Shown here piece after piece: positions 7,488-10,988 of a DNA stretch of 10,988 nucleotides. The position numbers and the translations under genes were made by a program. Each line of letters starts with the position of its first letter. Positions within the stretch are counted from its first letter, which is position 1. The stretch is from an uncultured Faecalibacterium sp. (lineage in GTDB: Bacteria; Bacillota; Clostridia; Oscillospirales; Ruminococcaceae): NCBI GenBank assembly GCA_934561485.1, contig CAKTGS010000067.1, forward strand, positions 1 to 10,988, in the 5' to 3' direction. The notes beneath the pieces are model-generated. The model saw only the letters and a program-made list of their open reading frames with translations, had not been told where the DNA came from and made no database searches.

Positions 7488-7720
7488 TAAAAACTTCCGT
7501 GGTACCACCTTGTTTCGCCATGCCCTTGCGGGCACGGCCTTGTGCTGGCGCAAAACCAGCGCTGCGCGGTAACGGGCGCACCCGTCACGGACTAAAACCT
7601 TCGCCCGTGCGGCTCCAAGACCATGTTCGGCTCTGCGCAGCCTGCCCGGTTCCATCCTTCGGGCTTTCTGTCAGGCGCAGACAAAGCGTACTCTTCTTTT
7701 CACAGCCAATTTACATTCGT
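7440..7720 (-). promoter_or_regulatory. T-box riboswitch leader of metG (Met specifier probable)
   Basis: Read on minus from about 7720. An AGTA element (loop-E type) lies in the 5' arm of Stem I. AGAAAG and GATG resemble the AG and GNUG elements of the distal loop. On the 3' arm GAAC is followed by ATG at 7624-7622, the likely methionine specifier. Further hairpins are ACGGG/CCCGT (7572-7585), GCTGG/CCAGC (7545-7561) and GCCGTGCCC/GGGCATGGC (7518-7539, Stem III position). The T-box core AAGGTGGTACCACGG lies at 7512-7498, and the CAAGG containing it can pair with CCTTG inside the terminator 5' arm. Uncharged tRNA-Met should favour read-through into metG. The specifier call rests on manual folding. 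Confidence 0.9.
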
Positions 7721-7726
7721 ATGTCT

Positions 7727-7755
7727 ATAATACGCAAAAACGGTGGGTTTGTCAA
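7727..7755 (-). promoter_or_regulatory. Sigma-A-type promoter of the metG operon
   Basis: TTGACA at 7755-7750 and TATTAT at 7732-7727 on minus, with exactly 17 bp between. The predicted start is near 7720, giving a ~318-base leader that contains the whole T-box. The match to consensus is close to perfect. Confidence 0.9.
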
Positions 7756-7762
7756 CTCTGGC

Positions 7763-7791
7763 TTGTAAATTTCCTGTGGAACCGTTAAAAT
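7763..7791 (+). promoter_or_regulatory. Probable promoter of the nuclease gene
   Basis: TTGTAA at 7763-7768 and TAAAAT at 7786-7791, 17 bp apart. The predicted start near 7798 leaves a leader of only about 16 bases, with GGGGAGG close to its 5' end. Its -35 box lies 7 bp from the -35 box of the divergent metG promoter. Confidence 0.6.
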
Positions 7792-7813
7792 AGATGTAGG
7801 GGAGGATAGAAGA

Positions 7814-8884
7814 ATGAATGTACAGGCCTTTATTGATAATATTAGCTTTCCGAGAACATTAGTGGAACTGGAACGATTTGCGGATGGATTTAATGTAGAA
7901 GAAATTTTAACAGTTGACGAAACTGGGTGGACAGCTCCGAGATGGGCAGTCGAAGGGGATGTTGTGTTTTTCTTTCATGCAAAAACAGCAATTCAAAAAA
8001 TTACGGCGCTGGAAACAAAACTAAGGCGGGAAAAAGCAGAATATTTAGAAGAAGATTATCAGTGGCTTTGGGAATCACTGCAACGTGCCCGGGAGCTTTA
8101 TAAACTATATGGTGGAAAGATTTTTGCAATAGGGCGCATTTCAGGGCGAACTGAGTATGATTCACAGGAAGGGGATGAAATTCTTCACTGGGCCAGTCGT
8201 TTTTATGCACCGATTGATAGAATTTATGTTTTACAGCAACCAATTGATATTTCGGAGTTTTCAGATTTTCTTCCGGTTTCAACGCGAGGTGCCATTACAC
8301 CGGTGGTAGGCAGCGACTTTGACCGCTTGAAGAAAATTATTACATCTAAAAATGATATCCCGCAATATTTGCAGGAAAGCAGAGCAATTCCGCTGCCTTT
8401 GAAAAGGATTAACGCTAAAAATTGGCTGGAGATTACGCAGCATTATAGAAGGCTGTTTGCGCTGGAAATCCAGTTCAGGCGGTTCTATGTGGATTATTTT
8501 TTGAAGGTGCTGGGAGCACAAAAGAAGTTCTATGCAGAATGTGAGTGCTACCGGCAAGGCAGACGGACCGGCATTGCAGATAACGCCATTAAAATCGGCG
8601 GAAAATGGTGCTTTGTGGAAGTCAAGCTGAATATCCACGCCGAACCCCATCTACACAATCAGCTTCAAAAGTATTGCCGGGTGGAAAAGTCTGTGCTGGA
8701 CAAAGAACGAACCATCGAGCAGGAAGGGCTGTGGCAAAATAGTATGCTGGTCATTGATACAACGGATTTCTACTTCTATAATGCGCTGACAGACGATTTG
8801 ACCCATTTGAAAAATCTGGACGAGATTCGTACAGAGCGGGAGATCAAAGCTCTTCAAGAAAAAATCATTCTAATGCTTCAATAA
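7814..8884 (+). CDS. Putative EVE-like / PD-(D/E)xK nuclease fusion protein
   Basis: A 356-aa protein that I do not recognise as a named family. The C-terminal part shows a PD-(D/E)xK nuclease core: Asp256 in GIADNAIKI, then FVEVK with Glu269 and Lys271, then a helix with Gln283/Gln285 and Tyr287 (HNQLQKY), a D-x12-ExK-QxxxY order. The N-terminal part (about 40-180) has GDVVFFFHAK (48-57), GKIFAIGRISG (101-111), WASRFYAPI (126-134) and GAITPVVGSDF (159-169). These resemble the strand order of EVE/PUA-like domains, which read modified bases. Together they suggest a modification-dependent restriction or repair enzyme; this is inference from motifs. An alternative is an uncharacterised housekeeping nuclease. 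The start at 7814 has GGGGAGG upstream. Codon use is more AT-rich than metG or trpXYZ, especially in the first 700 bp, consistent with acquisition by transfer. No membrane segment or signal peptide. Confidence 0.85.
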   Translation: MNVQAFIDNISFPRTLVELERFADGFNVEEILTVDETGWTAPRWAVEGDVVFFFHAKTAIQKITALETKLRREKAEYLEEDYQWLWESLQRARELYKLYGGKIFAIGRISGRTEYDSQEGDEILHWASRFYAPIDRIYVLQQPIDISEFSDFLPVSTRGAITPVVGSDFDRLKKIITSKNDIPQYLQESRAIPLPLKRINAKNWLEITQHYRRLFALEIQFRRFYVDYFLKVLGAQKKFYAECECYRQGRRTGIADNAIKIGGKWCFVEVKLNIHAEPHLHNQLQKYCRVEKSVLDKERTIEQEGLWQNSMLVIDTTDFYFYNALTDDLTHLKNLDEIRTEREIKALQEKIILMLQ

Positions 8885-8899
8885 AGGAAAGGGGCTGCT

Positions 8900-8941
8900 G
8901 TGAAATACAACATCCTATTTTCAAACGATGCAACGAAATAA
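8900..8941 (+). pseudogene. Possible 13-codon remnant of a second gene behind the nuclease
   Basis: After the nuclease stop, AAAGGGG is followed by GTG at 8900 and 13 open codons (VKYNILFSNDATK) ending in TAA at 8939-8941. The ribosome-binding-site spacing is acceptable, and the peptide looks like a normal N-terminus cut short. The stop falls in the small palindrome CGAAATAATTTCG (8934-8946). It may be the start of a partner gene lost by deletion or insertion, or chance. Confidence 0.25.
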
Positions 8942-8966
8942 TTTCGACTGTGTTTTTCTAGAATAA

Positions 8967-9035
8967 AAGCAAGTGCAACACTTTTTCTCAAAAATCAAAA
9001 ATTTTTGATGGAGATGTGATGCACTTGCTTTTTTT
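8967..9035. terminator. Long hairpin terminator after the nuclease gene
   Basis: AAGCAAGTGCA (8967-8977) pairs with TGCACTTGCTT (9020-9030), followed by T to 9035. The loop region contains further partial pairing and the perfect 16-bp palindrome ATCAAAAATTTTTGAT (8994-9009). On minus the same stem is followed by CTTTTATTC, so it may also stop transcription coming from the Dabb gene. It is larger than a usual terminator, which may indicate an inserted element. Confidence 0.75.
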
Positions 9036-9072
9036 CGTTATTCGATTTTACGATTATTTTTGAATCTTACTA

Positions 9073-9112
9073 GGGCTGTCTGTGTTGCACCATTTTGCAA
9101 CAGCCCCTTTTT
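9073..9112 (+). terminator. Second terminator, plus strand
   Basis: TGTTGCA (9083-9089) pairs with TGCAACA (9096-9102), extended by GGGC (9073-9076) with GCCC (9103-9106) across a bulge, then TTTTT at 9108-9112. It protects the converging Dabb gene from plus-strand read-through. Confidence 0.7.
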
Positions 9113-9123
9113 GATAACATCAA

Positions 9124-9426
9124 TCATACCTCGTAATCCAGGCAGACGCGGTTCTTATAATAAGGACGCACCTTGGCGTTTGCCACGGCCACATGTGCCG
9201 GGTGGGTGGAGTAACCCTTGAGCGCTTCGGCGGTCTCGAAGGTGGTGTCCAGCATCATGTCCGCATTGGAAGTGGGCAGACCGTTGACGTTTACCTGAAT
9301 GTTCACCAGGCCGGGGATCTTACCGGCCAGGGCTTCCAGCCCGGCCTTGGCTTCTGCTTTGATGACCGCCTTTTCGGCATCGGAAAGCTCGTCCTTGAGC
9401 TGCCAGAGAATGATGTGCTTGACCAT
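9124..9426 (-). CDS. Dabb (stress-responsive alpha/beta barrel) domain protein
   Basis: A 100-aa cytoplasmic protein matching the Dabb family (PF07876) over its full length: start MVKHIILWQLKD, middle PGLVNIQVNVN and ADMMLDTTFETAEALKGY, end STHPAHVAVANAKVRPYYKNR with the family's conserved HPxHxxV motif. Such proteins form ferredoxin-like dimers; their biochemical role in bacteria is usually unknown. The ribosome binding site is AGGAGG 9 bases before the start. It has its own promoter just upstream (9454-9482), so it is probably a single-gene unit separate from the membrane-protein genes before it. Confidence 0.9.
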   Translation of the reverse strand: MVKHIILWQLKDELSDAEKAVIKAEAKAGLEALAGKIPGLVNIQVNVNGLPTSNADMMLDTTFETAEALKGYSTHPAHVAVANAKVRPYYKNRVCLDYEV

Positions 9427-9453
9427 AACAAAAAACCTCCTGCGTTTTTTCTC

Positions 9454-9482
9454 ATTGTAGCAGGATGAGAAAAAGTTCGCAA
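9454..9482 (-). promoter_or_regulatory. Promoter of the Dabb gene
   Basis: On minus, TTGCGA (9482-9477) and TACAAT (9459-9454) with 17 bp between, placed between the end of the 72-aa gene and the Dabb ribosome binding site. The predicted start is about 20 bases before the Dabb start codon. Confidence 0.7.
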
Positions 9483-9500
9483 GAGGGAAGCTGCAAAGTC

Positions 9501-9719
9501 TTATTTAGGTGCGAACAGCAGCACCACCAGAAGCACGGCACAGAGCACCGAAAGCCCAATGCCCTCCAACCGGGTCTGCTTGATGTACTTTTCCGTTGGT
9601 TCGGTCTGCGTATACCGTCCACGGTCATGCAGAGCAATGGCATCTTCCGGCTGCAGCGCCATAAAAATGCCGAACCCGATGCCGAAAAGCGCGACTAAAA
9701 TTGCGCCGATGACTTCCAT
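9501..9719 (-). CDS. Small two-helix membrane protein (72 aa)
   Basis: Two hydrophobic segments, residues about 4-22 (IGAILVALFGIGFGIFMAL) and about 52-70, are joined by a polar loop with HDRGRYTQTEPTEKYIKQTRLEG. The layout of two helices with a P...EP...Y...R..G loop resembles small proteins of the DUF6199 kind; that similarity is tentative and function is unknown. Ribosome binding site AGGAGG lies 5 bases before the start, and the start is 10 bp after the stop of the 101-aa membrane protein gene, so they are in one operon. It is the last gene of that operon; no clear terminator is seen behind it. Confidence 0.82.
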   Translation of the reverse strand: MEVIGAILVALFGIGFGIFMALQPEDAIALHDRGRYTQTEPTEKYIKQTRLEGIGLSVLCAVLLVVLLFAPK

Positions 9720-9729
9720 AGAAACCTCC

Positions 9730-10035
9730 TCACTTTTTGTCGTCCTTGCTCATGTTGTAGCACAGACTGGAGATCAGCAGCGCAACACTGAACACAAGCG
9801 CCGCCACCATCAAAATGGAGTGCAGCGGCTCCACCTTGGGCAGAAAAATATTGACCAGCCAGAATGCGCCGCAAAGGATCAACAGGATGCCGTAAAATTT
9901 GTGGAAGTGCTTCTTTTCGTCCTCGCTGCTCCAACCGGTGCCGGTGCCATTGTAAAGGTCCCGAATGCCGCGGTATAAAAACAATACACCCAGCGCAGCG
10001 TTCAGCCAATCTATGGTGGAAAGGTTCAGATTCAT
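9730..10035 (-). CDS. Small membrane protein (101 aa) with GIRDL motif
   Basis: Three hydrophobic stretches at about 9-23, 47-65 and 72-92, with a charged loop between the first two (SSEDEKKHFHKF) and a charged tail (MSKDDKK). Function not recognised. The N-terminus MNLNLSTIDWL...LYRGIRDL resembles that of the next gene upstream (MNLSFSWYNIL...LWMGIRDL), suggesting distant paralogs from a duplication. Ribosome binding site GGGAGG precedes the start. It lies 18 bp after the 105-aa gene and 10 bp before the 72-aa gene. Confidence 0.82.
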   Translation of the reverse strand: MNLNLSTIDWLNAALGVLFLYRGIRDLYNGTGTGWSSEDEKKHFHKFYGILLILCGAFWLVNIFLPKVEPLHSILMVAALVFSVALLISSLCYNMSKDDKK

Positions 10036-10053
10036 AATTTGCCTCCCGGCGGC

Positions 10054-10371
10054 TCAGTCCGCGCTGTGTTCCCAGATCTCGTACAAAATCAGGTAGACGG
10101 CATCAACGACAAGGGCGATGGTGCGCGCCCAGTTGCTCAGGGTAGGGAAGTTGCCCAGAAACTGCAAGGAAGCAAAAATAATGGCGTTGCAGATCTCCCA
10201 CACGCCGTTTTTCTTCTGCCACATGGTCCGGTATTCTGGGCCGCGGTCGTATTTGTTGAAAAAGGTGTGGATGAGTGGGTCTTTGCCCTGCAGGTCACGG
10301 ATGCCCATCCACAGCAGGATCAGACACAGCACGATCATAAGAATATTGTACCAGCTGAATGACAAGTTCAT
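10054..10371 (-). CDS. Small membrane protein (105 aa) with GIRDL motif, first gene of its operon
   Basis: The start MNLSFSWYN at 10371 is chosen because AGGAGG lies 9 bases upstream; the frame remains open to 10482, but that stretch covers the promoter and an upstream terminator. It has a hydrophobic segment at about 7-23 ending in WMGIRDL, a polar middle (FFNKYDRGPEYRTMWQKKNG), and two hydrophobic segments at about 55-75 and 80-98. Function not recognised. The N-terminal 28 residues align with the 101-aa protein next to it. Confidence 0.82.
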   Translation of the reverse strand: MNLSFSWYNILMIVLCLILLWMGIRDLQGKDPLIHTFFNKYDRGPEYRTMWQKKNGVWEICNAIIFASLQFLGNFPTLSNWARTIALVVDAVYLILYEIWEHSAD

Positions 10372-10397
10372 ACGCAAAGCCCTCCTGTCTTTTCCAC

Positions 10398-10426
10398 AGT
10401 ATAACATAAAAACGTGAAAAAACAAA
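10398..10426 (-). promoter_or_regulatory. Probable promoter of the small membrane-protein operon
   Basis: On minus, TATACT (10403-10398) is preceded by TG one base upstream, an extended -10. A weak -35 TTGTTT lies at 10425-10420, 16 bp away. It lies between the strong terminator at 10454-10498 and the first gene. Confidence 0.6.
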
Positions 10427-10453
10427 GGACGGGATTTTGGAGTTAAGGCAAAC

Positions 10454-10498
10454 AAAAAACCAGCCGGACGAGGCGGTTGCAAGCCCTCGTCCGGCTGG
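10454..10498 (-). terminator. Strong minus-strand terminator
   Basis: CCAGCCGGACGAGG (10498-10485) pairs perfectly over 14 bp with CCTCGTCCGGCTGG (10473-10460) around an 11-base loop, followed by TTTTTTGTT at 10459-10451. It begins 4 bases after the stop of the tiny peptide frame at 10503-10566 and shields the membrane-protein operon. Confidence 0.93.
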
Positions 10499-10502
10499 AT
10501 AC

Positions 10503-10566
10503 TTACTTCTTCGGAGTCATAAGCCTCTTCTCCTTGGTGACCTCATTTTCGGAATACGGGTTTCAT
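10503..10566 (-). pseudogene. Tiny peptide gene (20 residues) interrupted by a one-base shift
   Basis: On minus, TAAGGAG lies 9 bases before ATG at 10566. The ATG frame gives MKPVFRK and stops. If one C of the CCC near the fourth codon is skipped, the frame reads MKPYSENEVTKEK and on to RLMTPKK, ending at TAA 10505-10503, right before the strong terminator. The good ribosome binding site and the terminator argue for a real small gene; the broken frame means it is decayed, subject to frameshifting, a sequencing error, or chance. Function unknown. Confidence 0.35.
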
Positions 10567-10573
10567 AGGGTGA

Positions 10574-10783
10574 CTCTCCTTAGAAACGTTTCTTCAGAAT
10601 TTAGGTGCTTTGCAAGGGGACGAAAATCAACTGTACATTGGACTGACCCTTTTCTTAACTGATGGAGTGCGGCATACGGTTCATGAGGATGAATTTCATA
10701 TTACCACATTCTTTCGAGTTAGATTTGCTAAGGGGCATCTTACTCAGTACATTGGTAGAACTCCTTTTCAGCTATTCAAATAA
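10574..10783 (+). pseudogene. Start-less open frame of 69 codons, possible coding remnant
   Basis: The plus frame is open from just after TGA (10571-10573) to TAA (10781-10783). It reads LSLETFLQNLGALQGDENQ... and, nearer its end, HEDEFHITTFFRVRFAKGH and TPFQLFK. Composition is protein-like, but there is no ATG and no ribosome binding site at the few GTG/TTG codons. It could be the tail of a gene whose front has been lost. Family not recognised. Confidence 0.25.
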
Positions 10784-10988
10784 GGTTCTCCGGATCATTG
10801 ATACTTTCATAAGAATCATCTCCAGCGGATCTATCTGAACGCTCTGGGGAAGAATTAAATCGACAGGTTGTCGTGTTATCGCATTTTTGATGCTCAAGAC
10901 TGGCTCTGTTTTTGTGTTTTTATACGGGGGAAACATCCCGTTTGTGGTGAGCCTCTGTTTTGCTTCTCAGCGAACCCCGACAGCCTGT
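10784..10988. other. AT-richer tail of the window without a supported gene
   Basis: No convincing gene on either strand. The only frame running to the window end on plus starts at ATG 10890 (MLKTGSVFVFLYGGN...), without a ribosome binding site. Small inverted repeats are CGACA-GGT-TGTCG (10861-10873) and ACGGG/CCCGT near 10924-10941. Composition differs from the GC-rich genes to the left, which may mark the border of a mobile or decayed segment continuing to the right. Confidence 0.4.

Noticed and set aside
7403..7588. N-terminal extension of metG by 62 codons
   Set aside because: The stretch coincides with the T-box core, the terminator and the ribosome binding region; MSEHKTFYITTPIYY is the normal MetG start.
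4022..7768. Very long plus-strand open frame of 1248 codons opposite tatD, EamA and metG
   Set aside because: It is antisense to three well-identified genes, is rich in His/Gln/Gly as expected from reverse reading of GC-rich codons, and runs through the T-box leader. No family features.
10477..10662. Plus-strand open frame of 61 codons over the right-hand terminator
   Set aside because: It reads through the strong minus-strand hairpin, has no ribosome binding site, and its composition is not protein-like.
10665..10710. Minus-strand short frame MKFILMNRMPHSIS
   Set aside because: Only 14 codons, with no good ribosome binding site and no terminator.
1..10988. tRNA, rRNA or CRISPR genes
   Set aside because: No cloverleaf, CCA-ended tRNA pattern, rRNA-like sequence or spaced direct repeats were seen on either strand by eye; a tRNA scan was not possible.

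Overview
The window looks like chromosomal DNA from a GC-rich member of the Clostridia, most likely Faecalibacterium or a close relative in the Oscillospiraceae/Ruminococcaceae. This rests on GCC/CTG-rich codon use, strong AGGAGG-type ribosome binding sites, T-box leaders in front of amino-acid genes, a Faecalibacterium-style palindromic intergenic repeat, and protein character. It is an inference; no rRNA or other taxonomic marker is present.

Layout. (1) Positions 1-3275, plus strand: the 3' end of a T-box riboswitch, then a three-gene ABC importer (lipoprotein, permease, ATPase) of the TrpXYZ type, predicted to take up tryptophan. A ~145-bp multi-hairpin palindromic repeat sits between the first two genes, and a bidirectional terminator closes the unit. 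(2) Positions 3296-7755, minus strand: a small unknown gene and, upstream of it, an operon metG - EamA transporter - tatD. That operon has a clear sigma-A-type promoter and a complete T-box leader whose probable specifier codon is ATG (Met). (3) Positions 7763-9112, plus strand: a visibly AT-richer accessory gene read divergently from metG. It combines an N-terminal region resembling EVE/PUA-like modified-base readers with a C-terminal PD-(D/E)xK nuclease core. A 13-codon open frame and two terminators follow it. (4) Positions 9124-10426, minus strand: a Dabb-domain protein with its own promoter, preceded by an operon of three small membrane proteins, two of which look like distant paralogs. 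(5) Positions 10454-10988: a strong minus-strand terminator directly behind a possible 20-residue peptide gene whose frame is broken by one base, then a start-less 69-codon open frame and AT-rich sequence without a supported gene, suggesting decayed or mobile DNA.

How the parts work together. Two transcription units are governed by uncharged tRNA through T-box antitermination: amino-acid uptake (trpXYZ, its specifier lying outside the window) and methionyl-tRNA synthesis (metG). The EamA exporter-type protein and TatD ride on the Met T-box transcript. The EVE-like/nuclease protein is the best candidate for an undescribed system: a one-gene, possibly modification-dependent nuclease inserted beside metG. 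The fold assignment comes from motif reading only and has not been tested.
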